64,000 bases of DNA, from assembly GCF_026790145.1 (NCBI RefSeq), contig NZ_JALAMS010000001.1:310001-374000 (forward strand), written 5' to 3'. The position numbers were made by a program, and so were the translations under genes. This DNA is from Bacillus_I endophytica_A. GTDB lineage: Bacteria > Bacillota > Bacilli > Bacillales > Bacillaceae_H. Below, one piece after another: positions 25,416 through 32,571 of the stretch (the stretch's first letter is position 1; every line of letters starts with the position of its first letter). Under the pieces are notes generated by a model. It was not told where the DNA came from, ran no database searches, and saw only the letters and a program-made list of their open reading frames with translations.

Positions 25416-25970
25416 ATGATAAGAAAACTGTTTATGAAGCGGGAGTTCAATCGGAAAAAACTGTGGCTTTATTTTATCCTTGATATTGTAGCATTAGCTT
25501 CACTTATCTTAAATTCATTTATAAAGGTTCCACCTGGTTTTGGGGGAACTAGTTTGTTAATATTTTTTCTTTTACTTTTAGGATTATGTCTTTTTTTACT
25601 TGCTGAATTTGTCATTCTTATTCCCAAAACAAATGAATCGCTTCCAAGCATTTTTACTGGTTCAGCATTAGTGATTTCTTTAATGATCATTACGTATGCA
25701 GATATTTATTTGCAAATTTATCATCTAAAAGGTGGACAAACCTTTTCGGGAACGTATCTTACAGGTGAAGATTTCCTTTACTATAGCATTACAACATTTA
25801 CAACAACAGGCTATGGCGATGTCTCATCAACACATATTGTTTCAAATGCTGTTGCTTCTCTTGAAATGATGACAGGTTTTATGAGTAATACCCTCTTAAT
25901 GGGGACATTGACAGCAAAGCTTGTTAATAAAGGAATCAAGGTTAAAGGAGACGATCGTTCTAAAAAATAG
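25416..25970 (+). CDS. two-helix-pore potassium channel protein
   Basis: Small membrane protein (184 residues) with about four helices. The last pair flanks the pore loop SITTFTTTGYGDV, the canonical K+ selectivity filter. There is no RCK/TrkA_N gating domain, unlike B. subtilis YugO. ATG 25416 is chosen with GAGGA 5 nt upstream; TTG/ATG codons at 25404 and 25410 are alternatives. A stronger orphan Shine-Dalgarno AAGGAGG at about 25374-25380 has no start codon at normal distance. The channel follows the cre-controlled structured RNA. Confidence 0.85.
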   Translation: MIRKLFMKREFNRKKLWLYFILDIVALASLILNSFIKVPPGFGGTSLLIFFLLLLGLCLFLLAEFVILIPKTNESLPSIFTGSALVISLMIITYADIYLQIYHLKGGQTFSGTYLTGEDFLYYSITTFTTTGYGDVSSTHIVSNAVASLEMMTGFMSNTLLMGTLTAKLVNKGIKVKGDDRSKK

Positions 25971-26069
25971 CAGATGAAGCATAAACATAATAAATGTTTG
26001 TTAATCTGTTCACCTATAAATGATACAATAGAGAGAATGGAGCATATTGAGAAAGGGAGATAATTAAAG

Positions 26070-26888
26070 ATGAGTGAAAACATACGTTTACATAAAGATG
26101 CGATTGAAATGCTTAAGGAGACGAGCCGTACCTTTTTTATTCCAATTACGTACTTGTCAGAAGGTTTAAAAGAAGCTGTCGGCTCTGCCTACTTATGCAT
26201 GAGAGCAATTGATGAAATTGAAGATCACCCTGAATTGGAAAAGAAAGCAAAAGCAACATTGCTTCGTTCCGTAAGTTCCCTTTTACGAAAAGGCGTTTCG
26301 AAAGAAGAATTAGCAAAGCTTTTCGCTCCTTATCAACATATTCTTCCTGAAGTTACGCTTAGGTTAGCAGACTGGATTGAATATTGTCCTAAAAAAGTTG
26401 TAGATCAAGTGCTAGATGCAACGGCCATTATGGGAGAAGGAATGGCTGATTGGGCTTTGAAAGATTGGGAGATTAAAAGTGAACAAGATTTAGATGACTA
26501 TACGTACTATGTAGCAGGCTTAGTTGGCGTTATGCTTTCAGACATTTGGAAGTGGCATTCTGGTATCGAAACAGATAAAGATCTAGCAATTGGATTTGGA
26601 CGTGGACTGCAGTCAGTGAACATTCTAAGAAATAGAAGTGAAGATTTAGAAAGAGGCGGCATTGATTTCTTTCCAGAAGGTTGGGAAGTCGCAGATATGT
26701 TTGCATATGCTCGTCGCAATTTAAAGCTTGGTGAAGAGTATACAAAAGCAATCAAATCTGGGCCAATTCTAGATTTTTGTAAAATTCCACTTGCTCTTGC
26801 AAAGGCTACACTTCAAGCATTAGAAGAAGGAAAAGAGAAGATGACGAGACAGGATGTTAACAGTGTTGTAAATCGCGTTGTTGAGTAA
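26070..26888 (+). CDS. squalene/phytoene synthase-family protein
   Basis: A 272-residue all-helical trans-isoprenyl synthase homologue. The first aspartate-rich motif is present (AIDEIEDHPE, DxxxD). In the second, expected as RDxxED, the sequence reads LRNRSEDLERGGIDFFPE: the first Asp is Asn. B. subtilis YisP is a related protein reported to act on farnesyl diphosphate as a phosphatase rather than as a squalene synthase, so a similar changed activity is possible. Monocistronic, with a clear ribosome site (AAAGGGAGA) and terminator. Hopanoid or carotenoid genes are not adjacent. Confidence 0.82.
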   Translation: MSENIRLHKDAIEMLKETSRTFFIPITYLSEGLKEAVGSAYLCMRAIDEIEDHPELEKKAKATLLRSVSSLLRKGVSKEELAKLFAPYQHILPEVTLRLADWIEYCPKKVVDQVLDATAIMGEGMADWALKDWEIKSEQDLDDYTYYVAGLVGVMLSDIWKWHSGIETDKDLAIGFGRGLQSVNILRNRSEDLERGGIDFFPEGWEVADMFAYARRNLKLGEEYTKAIKSGPILDFCKIPLALAKATLQALEEGKEKMTRQDVNSVVNRVVE

Positions 26889-26889
26889 A

Positions 26890-26920
26890 AAAAGGAACCC
26901 AGGCTCTGGGTTCTTTTTTA
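26890..26920 (+). terminator. terminator after the isoprenyl synthase-like gene
   Basis: GAACCCAG-gct-CTGGGTTC with A-tract before and six T after. It also lies at the end of the convergent MFS gene. Confidence 0.9.
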
Positions 26921-28173
26921 TGTGCTATTGTCAATGCCATCTTGGTGAATTGGCTTTTTGGCTGTTTCAGGAACAAATAAAAGCCCAATCACAGCTATAA
27001 TAGCAACTCCTACAAGAAAGAAGGAAGGAGTAAGCGAACTTTGAGATAAGGAAGTAAGAGCTGTAATAATAAAAGGAGCTCCTCCTCCGAATATAGCTGT
27101 GGAGATATTATACGAAAACGAATATCCGCTGTTGCGAACCCGACTTGGAAATAAAGGCGGAAGAGCTGCAGGCTGAGCACCAACGAAAAGCGAAACAAGA
27201 ATTCCTAATAATAAAAAGCCAAAGAGAGGTCCGAAGTTTCCTCCATCCTTGATGAGCCAAAAAATAGGCACAGCACTTATGATAGCTAGGACACTTGCTA
27301 AAAACATAAAAAGTTTGCGTCCAAAATGATCGCTTAAAATGTCAACAAAGGGAATAAGAAAAATCATAAAGATCATTCCGATGATGGTTATAAGTAAGGA
27401 ACTGCTTGCCGAAAGTCCAATTTCGGTTTCAAAGTAAGAAGGGAGATAAGTTAAAAGGGTGTAGTATGCTCCATTTGCAAAAGCAATACAGCAAAAAGTT
27501 GTCAAGAGAGGTTTCCGAGCAGTTGAGAACATTTCTTTAAACGGTTTTTCGGATAAAGAATCTTCCTTCTGTAATTTAGAAAAAACGGGTGTGTCATCTA
27601 CTTTTGTACGTAAATACATACCAATTAAAGCTAAAGGTAGGGATAAGATAAACGGGATGCGCCAACCCCATAGATTCATAGCATCTGCATTTAAGATGGA
27701 GGTAAGAAGAGCAACAGAGCTTGCTCCAATGATATAACCAAAAAGCACACCAGATTCAAGGAAACTTGTAAATAAACCTCTTTTTTTATATGGAGCAGAT
27801 TCTGTCATAAAAACGGTAGCTGCTCCATATTCTCCCCCTGCAGCTAGACCTTGAATCATTCGCATTACAACTAACAAAATAGTAGCCCCTACTCCAAATG
27901 ATTCATAACTAGGAATAATTCCAATAGCTGCTGTTGAAAGTGACATAAGAACAATTGTTATTGTCAAAATCTTTTTTCGACCTAATCGATCTCCAATAGA
28001 CCCAAAAATAATACCACCAAGCGGTCTAAAAAAGAAGGAAATTGCAAAAAGAGCAAAAGCATATAAAAAGGCAGTTGTTGTGCTGCCAGAAGGGAAGAAC
28101 TGAGTACCGATAATTCCTGCTGTGTAGCTATCGTTGCTTATTTCATTTTTATGTTCGCCTGATTTTTGACCAT
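26918..28173 (-). pseudogene. MHS-family MFS transporter, N-terminus disrupted
   Basis: The body is a metabolite:H+ symporter (ProP/ShiA type): FFRPLGGIIFGSIGDRLGRKK, GLAAGGEYGAATVFM and a regular run of helices to the end. The natural start would be ATG 28173 after AAAGGAGAAAGGAG, but that frame reads 11 codons and stops at TAA 28140-28138. The DNA just beyond encodes ATIA, the usual beginning of helix 1, then jumps in a different frame to TAGIIGTQFFP. The helix-1 segment expected there (…IGTTIEWYDFFLYG…, about 16-20 residues) is absent. A TTG at 28192 keeps the body open but without helix 1. Probably a decayed gene; an assembly error is possible. Confidence 0.75.
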
Positions 28174-28244
28174 TTCTCCTTTCTCCTTTCAATTGTCTTT
28201 CTCGTTATTTAGCCTTATAGAACGCTTGATAAACAGAAAAATCA

Positions 28245-28295
28245 AAAAAAAGAGTAATGTACAAAACTTTTAGCTTTGTACACTACTCTTTTTTT
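28245..28295. terminator. bidirectional terminator between MFS and PilZ genes
   Basis: AAAGAGTA-TGTACAAA pairs with TTTGTACA-TACTCTTT across a short loop, with A and T runs outside. It overlaps the last codons of the PilZ gene. Confidence 0.85.
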
Positions 28296-28654
28296 AAGCG
28301 TTTCTGGTAAAGTTTAATTTCATCAATAATTTCTTGGCGTTCATCTTCCTCATTTTCAAGTGAAATTCCATATTGAAAACTTTCTTGAACAGGTCTTTTC
28401 CAAAGGATTGTCCCATTGTAAGAAAGCTTAGTACTATTTATCGTGAAAGAAACGTTAATTTCAATTTTTTGATTGGTTTCAATAGGAAGTTCTAATGGCG
28501 ATTGAAGGCGCAGTCCGTTTGGGCTTATGTCAATAACTGTGACGCTGTCGCTTCTGCTTTGCACCTGTTTACCATTCCATCGAATAATAGAAAAAAGCCC
28601 TTTTACCGGTGCTTCGAATTGAAAGCGAAAACCTTCATTACGTCGATACTGCAT
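28283..28654 (-). CDS. PilZ-domain protein
   Basis: A 123-residue single-domain protein. The c-di-GMP motif pair is present in variant form: an N-terminal RRNEGFR (one residue longer than the usual RxxxR) and DISPNGLRL matching D/NxSxxG. Such proteins usually translate c-di-GMP levels into changes of motility, exopolysaccharide or wall functions. No partner gene is adjacent; the upstream gene on this strand, a YiiX-like hydrolase, lies 74 bp away. Confidence 0.85.
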   Translation of the reverse strand: MQYRRNEGFRFQFEAPVKGLFSIIRWNGKQVQSRSDSVTVIDISPNGLRLQSPLELPIETNQKIEINVSFTINSTKLSYNGTILWKRPVQESFQYGISLENEEDERQEIIDEIKLYQKRLKKE

Positions 28655-28728
28655 CTAGCTATTCCTCCCACTGCTCTATTCACTCTTTATTATAAAAGAG
28701 TAGGGAAGGAAAAGGAATTTATTTTCTT

Positions 28729-29310
28729 TTACAGAAGGCGAAAGAGAAATGTAATGCTTTTATCTTTTGCAATATGCTCTGGAAAAAGAGGGCGATGCTG
28801 TAATGGGGCAAGGGTAATATTTGCTTCTTTGTAAAGGATATCAATATGTTCAGAGCAAATATATTGGTTGTTTTGTTTATAGTTAGGAACTTTAAATACA
28901 ATACGAAGTAGAATTTTTAGAATTTCAAATTTATCATAGTGTCTATTTAGAAGGGAAATCCCTTTATCAATTAGTCTTTTTTTCTCTTCTTCTGAGACGT
29001 TATCGCTCATAAATTTATCATGTCTAGCGATAAATAGTTTACCTCTATAGCTTTCATTTTTATTTTCATAATTTTTAAAGTAGTGGGAGAGGGGAACAAT
29101 ACGTACACCATCATCCTCAACACTTTCCATTACTAGAATACGATCTTCCCATTTGACAATAACCCCAACATGACTGAAAGCAGAACGTGAAAAAAATCCA
29201 ATGAGACGACTTATTATATAATGACCAGAGCAAAGTAAGATATCGCCTGTCTGAACTTTTGATAAAGCTTCTTCATAAGAATAAAAAGGCAAATTTTGAA
29301 TAATAATCAT
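28729..29310 (-). CDS. YiiX/NlpC-P60-superfamily permuted papain-like hydrolase
   Basis: A 193-residue protein of the YiiX (DUF830-like) group. TGDILLCSGHYIISRLIG and FSHVGVIVKW hold the conserved Gly-Asp and the catalytic His; the catalytic Cys is in YICSEHI near the C-terminal half, the circularly permuted order of this family. There is no signal peptide, so it acts inside the cell or on membrane-associated amide or ester bonds. Substrate unknown. AAAGGAGATG lies at its start. Confidence 0.78.
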   Translation of the reverse strand: MIIIQNLPFYSYEEALSKVQTGDILLCSGHYIISRLIGFFSRSAFSHVGVIVKWEDRILVMESVEDDGVRIVPLSHYFKNYENKNESYRGKLFIARHDKFMSDNVSEEEKKRLIDKGISLLNRHYDKFEILKILLRIVFKVPNYKQNNQYICSEHIDILYKEANITLAPLQHRPLFPEHIAKDKSITFLFRLL

Positions 29311-29375
29311 CTCCTTTGCTGTATTATATCGATTTTTTCATATTTGGTATGGGGGAAATGGAAACAATATATAGA

Positions 29376-29402
29376 AGAAAAAAACCATTCACATTGAATG
29401 GC
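29376..29402 (-). terminator. terminator downstream of a small ORF
   Basis: On the - strand CCATTC-N5-GAATGG is followed by a run of seven T. It lies 75 bp beyond the 18-codon ORF at 29477-29533, the only candidate gene it could serve besides read-through from the signal peptidase gene. Confidence 0.65.
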
Positions 29403-29476
29403 TTTCTTTATATAGAGCTTATTTTTAATTTCGTAAATAAGGTGTTTTTCATTGGAATAGAGCCGTTTTCAGGAAG

Positions 29477-29533
29477 CTAGGCAGTCAGAAAACAGATTAC
29501 TAAAAACGCAATAAGGGAGCGGAAAAGTAGCAT
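29477..29533 (-). CDS. candidate 18-residue hydrophobic peptide
   Basis: ATG 29533 is preceded by AAGGAGG with 7-nt spacing, an ideal ribosome site. The frame encodes MLLFRSLIAFLVICFLTA and stops at TAG; a terminator follows. The peptide is one short membrane helix. Bacilli make many such single-helix peptides. No homologue is recognised; expression is unproven. Confidence 0.5.
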   Translation of the reverse strand: MLLFRSLIAFLVICFLTA

Positions 29534-29643
29534 TAAAATTCCTCCTTGCTCTAATTGCTTTTGCTACTTTTAGTATAAAGGAAAAACGTAAATTCGGTAT
29601 CAAAATAATATTACAGTTATGTAAAAAAACAGGGAGGTAAGAG

Positions 29644-30207
29644 TTAATGCATAAAACTGATCTCATTCAGTGGCCAATATCTCATGTTCACTTCCCCAAC
29701 AATATTATCGATTTTAATAAGCCCAAAATGGCGCCCATCATTGCTTATAGGACGATTATCGCCTAATACAAGGACATAGTCTTTAGGAATCTTAGCTAGA
29801 CCTACTATTTCTTTTAGGGTGAAATCATTCGTTACTTGTTCATATGGTAATTTTTCTTGCTTTGCTTTGCTTAAATAAGGTTCAGCTGTTTTTTGTCCAT
29901 TGACATAAAGAACATCGTTTTTGAACGAGATATTTTCACCAGGCAGGCCCACAATTCGCTTTACAAGATATTCTTCCTTATGCTCGGGAGACTTTAAAAC
30001 GACGAGATCTGCTCGCTGGGGCTTTCCATACTTATAGTTTACTTTATTGACGACAATTTTGTTTCCATCTTTTAAGTTAGGTAGCATTGAATCCCCTTTT
30101 ACTGTATAAGGTTGGAAGAAGAAATGTTGAATAAAAAAGGATAAAATAATAGCTAATATGATGGTTTTTACATAAGACCAAAGTTCGCTTTTTGTACTTT
30201 TTGTCAA
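29644..30207 (-). CDS. sipS: type I signal peptidase
   Basis: Membrane serine protease that removes signal peptides from exported proteins. With TTG 30207 as start (GGAG 11 nt upstream) it has 187 residues, like SipS/SipT; the open frame upstream has no ribosome site. One membrane helix (about 11-31), Ser40 in KGDSMLPNL and Lys83 in YLVKRIVGLPGE form the catalytic dyad; LGDNRPISNDGRHFG is box E. It could be any of the SipS/T/U/V paralogues, so the symbol is provisional. Confidence 0.9.
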   Translation of the reverse strand: MTKSTKSELWSYVKTIILAIILSFFIQHFFFQPYTVKGDSMLPNLKDGNKIVVNKVNYKYGKPQRADLVVLKSPEHKEEYLVKRIVGLPGENISFKNDVLYVNGQKTAEPYLSKAKQEKLPYEQVTNDFTLKEIVGLAKIPKDYVLVLGDNRPISNDGRHFGLIKIDNIVGEVNMRYWPLNEISFMH

Positions 30208-30257
30208 GCTACAATTCGCTCCTTTTAATAAAGATAGTTGGATGCTATGCAACACAA

Positions 30258-30291
30258 AGAAGGCTAGTACATTTCCCTGTACTAACCTTCT
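30258..30291 (-). terminator. hairpin terminator after the LapA-domain gene
   Basis: AGAAGG-TAGTACA / TGTACTA-CCTTCT with one mismatch and a 6-nt loop, followed on the - strand by a weak T tract. Confidence 0.6.
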
Positions 30292-30297
30292 ACATCT

Positions 30298-30654
30298 TTA
30301 TTTATTTAGCCTGCTCTTTATACCAACATTTTTATTTTCGGAAGAAGATATTTCTTTTTCCTTCTTTTTTGCGGCCGTTGTATGGTCTTTGTCAGCTTCA
30401 ATAGAAGGAGGTACTGATGCTCCATTTTTTTGAAGTTGACGGATTTGACTCTGAAGACGAATGATTTTAACCAAACTCAATGATACAGCTACAACGCCAC
30501 CAAATACAGCAGAGCCAAGAATAACGAGAATCAGTGGCCAGTCTTGTGTACCAAATACGTAGTTAAACTGAACGGGTTCATCATTTACAATAGCTAAAAT
30601 AGCAACGATAAGAGCAAAAACAAGAGCTAAAATAAAATAGCGTTGTCCTTTCAT
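30298..30654 (-). CDS. LapA-domain (DUF1049) membrane protein
   Basis: A 118-residue protein with two membrane helices (about 5-23 and 40-65), the signature of LapA/YrvD proteins, then a basic coiled tail (SQIRQLQKN...) in the cytoplasm. FILALVFALIVAILAIVNDEPVQFNYVFG is typical. The role in Gram-positive bacteria is unknown. GGAGAAT precedes the ATG. Confidence 0.82.
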   Translation of the reverse strand: MKGQRYFILALVFALIVAILAIVNDEPVQFNYVFGTQDWPLILVILGSAVFGGVVAVSLSLVKIIRLQSQIRQLQKNGASVPPSIEADKDHTTAAKKKEKEISSSENKNVGIKSRLNK

Positions 30655-30748
30655 AAAAAAATTCTCCTTTTTAGGTGGATCAGTATTTTTATGTTTATAC
30701 CCCTCAATTATAAGTATGAAACCATTTCAGCTCTACTACTCCTTTAAT

Positions 30749-31474
30749 TTATAGAGAGAGCGTATGTTCTTTTAGCCACTCTAAGCGTTCATTATAGTCT
30801 TCAAAAAGGGAAGAAGGATTTTGTTCCACTTCTTTCGCGATAACAGCTTCAATTGTTGCCATTGGTGCCATAAGCAAATGCCAATCTGCTTTTACATCTC
30901 CGTTGTTGTAAGAAACAAGGTTAGGCGATTCTTCCCATGTGATAGAAGCTACATCGTTTGTTAAAAGAGGGTTAAGGCTTTTTAAAATATCTTTTGTTTT
31001 ATCATGGCCTTTTGTTATGTACCATTCTTTTAACATAGTAAAGATTTCTTCATTCGTTTTTGCTTCATCCCAGCTTGTTGGAGTTTGTGCTGTGAATTTT
31101 GAATATTTAAAAGCGAAAGATGGAGTATCTTCAGTTGTTTCGATGTTTAAACGGTACTGACGTCCAAGGTAAAAGAAACGCTCTCCAGATTGAAACGATT
31201 TCTTTTTATCAGATTTAACAACGTTTTCTGCTTCTGTTATTTTTTCTTCATCTTGAGTATGATTTTCCTCAGAAGTTTGAACGTCTCCTAGCTGCTCAGC
31301 AATCCAGTCGGCTTTGCGAGCTAATACAAATTGAAGGTTGCTTTTTGTAAAACTTTTCGGTACAGTAAGCAGAACCCCTTCATCTTTGCAAACTGAAATT
31401 TGAACGTTTGTTGTATTTTGAACTTGGTGAATCGTGTAATTGAAACTATGCTTTTTTGTTTTAAAATGATACAT
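30749..31474 (-). CDS. YgjP/WLM-like metallopeptidase homologue without zinc motif
   Basis: The layout follows YgjP-type (DUF45) proteases: N-terminal KHSFNYTIHQV...ISVCKDEGVLLTVP, the ADWI segment, FFYLGRQYRLNIE, then the position of the catalytic helix after ADWHLLMAP. Where active members have HELCHxxxxNHS..FW this protein has KEVEQNPSSLFEDYNERLEW, so HExxH and the third ligand are gone, and the RWGSC motif is replaced too. It is probably a pseudoenzyme or binding protein. AAAGGAG lies 7 nt before ATG 31474. An acidic insert spans residues 65-90. Confidence 0.6.
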   Translation of the reverse strand: MYHFKTKKHSFNYTIHQVQNTTNVQISVCKDEGVLLTVPKSFTKSNLQFVLARKADWIAEQLGDVQTSEENHTQDEEKITEAENVVKSDKKKSFQSGERFFYLGRQYRLNIETTEDTPSFAFKYSKFTAQTPTSWDEAKTNEEIFTMLKEWYITKGHDKTKDILKSLNPLLTNDVASITWEESPNLVSYNNGDVKADWHLLMAPMATIEAVIAKEVEQNPSSLFEDYNERLEWLKEHTLSL

Positions 31475-31666
31475 ATTGAAACTCCTTTCTACAAATTTTC
31501 ATTGTATATGTAAACTAAGGTGAAGGTCAAGGTTACACCGATAACTTCTTATTAATAATATCAGGAAATCGATACATATGCTCAAACTGTTCTTTCATTT
31601 TTACTCAAAATGCTCATTTACAAAGTGAAGAATAGTTGGTATAATTCCATTATTCACAAACATATA

Positions 31667-31695
31667 TTGTTTATTAAGACAGTCAACTTTATTAA
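31667..31695 (+). promoter_or_regulatory. possible promoter of the S-box transcript
   Basis: TTGTTT (31667-31672) and TATTAA (31690-31695) are separated by 17 bp, just ahead of the riboswitch. Match to consensus is modest. Confidence 0.35.
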
Positions 31696-31713
31696 CAATA
31701 GAAAAATATACAA

Positions 31714-31811
31714 CTTATCAAGAGTGGATAAGAGAACTGGCTCAATGATTCCACAGCAACCTGCGTATGCAAGGTGCTACTACCAGCAAAGCAAACGCTT
31801 TGAGTGATAAA
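31714..31811 (+). ncRNA. SAM-I (S-box) riboswitch aptamer
   Basis: P1 is formed by TTATCA (31715-31720) and TGATAA (31805-31810). The core has the S-box signatures in order: CTTATCAAGAGTGG, AACTGGCTCAATGATTCC, GCAACC, AAGGTGCTAC, CCAGCAAA and GAGTGATAA. When SAM binds, family members form a terminator; one follows at 31825. It sits directly upstream of an 81-residue unknown gene rather than a known methionine or cysteine gene. Confidence 0.92.
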
Positions 31812-31824
31812 TGTGCAGAGAAAA

Positions 31825-31860
31825 GATGCCAATCGCTTTTAGCGGTTGGCATTTTTCTTT
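31825..31860 (+). terminator. riboswitch-controlled terminator
   Basis: ATGCCAA-CGC / GCG-TTGGCAT stem with one mismatch and a 5-nt loop, followed by TTTTTCTTTT; the expression platform of the S-box element. Confidence 0.88.
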
Positions 31861-31899
31861 TGCCTTTGTCGAAAAGTATATTAAAAGGAGAGAGATAAA

Positions 31900-32145
31900 A
31901 TGAAACATGTCGAGTGGAAAGCTTATGTTGAAAAAAATTTAGAAAATGTGGTGTCAGAAGTTTATATTCATTCCCTTGAGACATTTATTCAAATTATCGC
32001 TAAAGATTGTGACTGTACATATTCAGTAGCTATTGATTATAAGGACCTACAGAGAAGTGATGATGAGAGAGTGTCTAACCTTCTCTTAGAAAAGCTTCAG
32101 AGAGTCGGCTTTGAGCATAAAGAAAGAGTGCTTGCCTCTTATTAG
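31900..32145 (+). CDS. hypothetical protein under S-box control
   Basis: An 81-residue soluble acidic/basic protein with no recognised family, no signal and two cysteines in KDCDCTY. AAAAGGAGAGAG precedes the ATG at normal distance. It is the first gene after the SAM-I riboswitch and its terminator, so it should be made when SAM is low. It could be a small factor of sulfur metabolism, or a gene left behind a riboswitch after loss of a methionine gene. No clear terminator follows it. Confidence 0.7.
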   Translation: MKHVEWKAYVEKNLENVVSEVYIHSLETFIQIIAKDCDCTYSVAIDYKDLQRSDDERVSNLLLEKLQRVGFEHKERVLASY

Positions 32146-32333
32146 AAAGCGAGAACGAATCTAGTATTCATCACGTATAATAAAGTGAGCAAACTACCTC
32201 TATAGGATGTTTGTAAAAACGCTATGAGTAGCACAAAATAAATTTGTCAAAATTTTTTAAAAAATATACATCCTAAACAGTCAAAAACTGTGTTATCTTA
32301 TATAAAAGGTAAATTGAGGAAGGAGCGACGGTC

Positions 32334-32417
32334 ATGGATTATTCCATTGAATATGGAAACGATCAAAGCAGTGAAGAACTAATTGATCATATCTTGGACT
32401 ATTTAGAAGCAAAATAA
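32334..32417 (+). CDS. candidate 27-residue acidic peptide
   Basis: ATG 32334 is preceded by GGAAGGAG with about 9-nt spacing. It encodes a 27-residue acidic peptide (starts MDYSIEYGNDQSSEE, ends DYLEAK) with a helical C-half. A strong terminator begins 4 nt after the TAA, so a dedicated short transcript is likely. No family is recognised; an annotation pipeline would usually miss it because of its size. Confidence 0.6.
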   Translation: MDYSIEYGNDQSSEELIDHILDYLEAK

Positions 32418-32420
32418 GAA

Positions 32421-32460
32421 AAAAGAGCAGCCTACAAGTGAAAGAGCTGCTCTTTTTATT
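32421..32460 (+). terminator. terminator after the 27-codon ORF
   Basis: AAAAGAGCAGC (32421-32431) and GCTGCTCTTTT (32446-32456) form a perfect 11-bp stem followed by T residues. Confidence 0.88.
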
Positions 32461-32571
32461 TGGTTTTCTTTCTTTAAAAAGTGGTTGACGTAAAAAGAAA
32501 GATAGCGGAGAATGGGCTTAATTATAGCAGCATAAACATTGCTTTCTAAAACGTCGAACAGGGGGGAGAAC

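Larger units (their letters stand above)
32146..32571. other. gene-poor region holding one very short ORF
   Basis: This 426-bp stretch holds the 27-codon ORF at 32334, its terminator at 32421, and an inverted repeat ACAGT-caaaa-ACTGT (about 32277-32291). No other gene or RNA motif is evident. Confidence 0.4.

Noticed and set aside
28616..28634. TGAAAGCGAAAACC as a cre site
   Set aside because: It lies inside the PilZ coding region and lacks the final CA.
29640..29757. GGGAGG followed by ATG on the + strand at 29654 as a small gene
   Set aside because: The frame is antisense to the conserved C-terminus of signal peptidase I and has no coding character.
31610..31807. Open frame of 65 codons upstream of the 81-residue gene
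   Set aside because: It overlaps the S-box aptamer and has no ribosome site; the conserved RNA explains the sequence.
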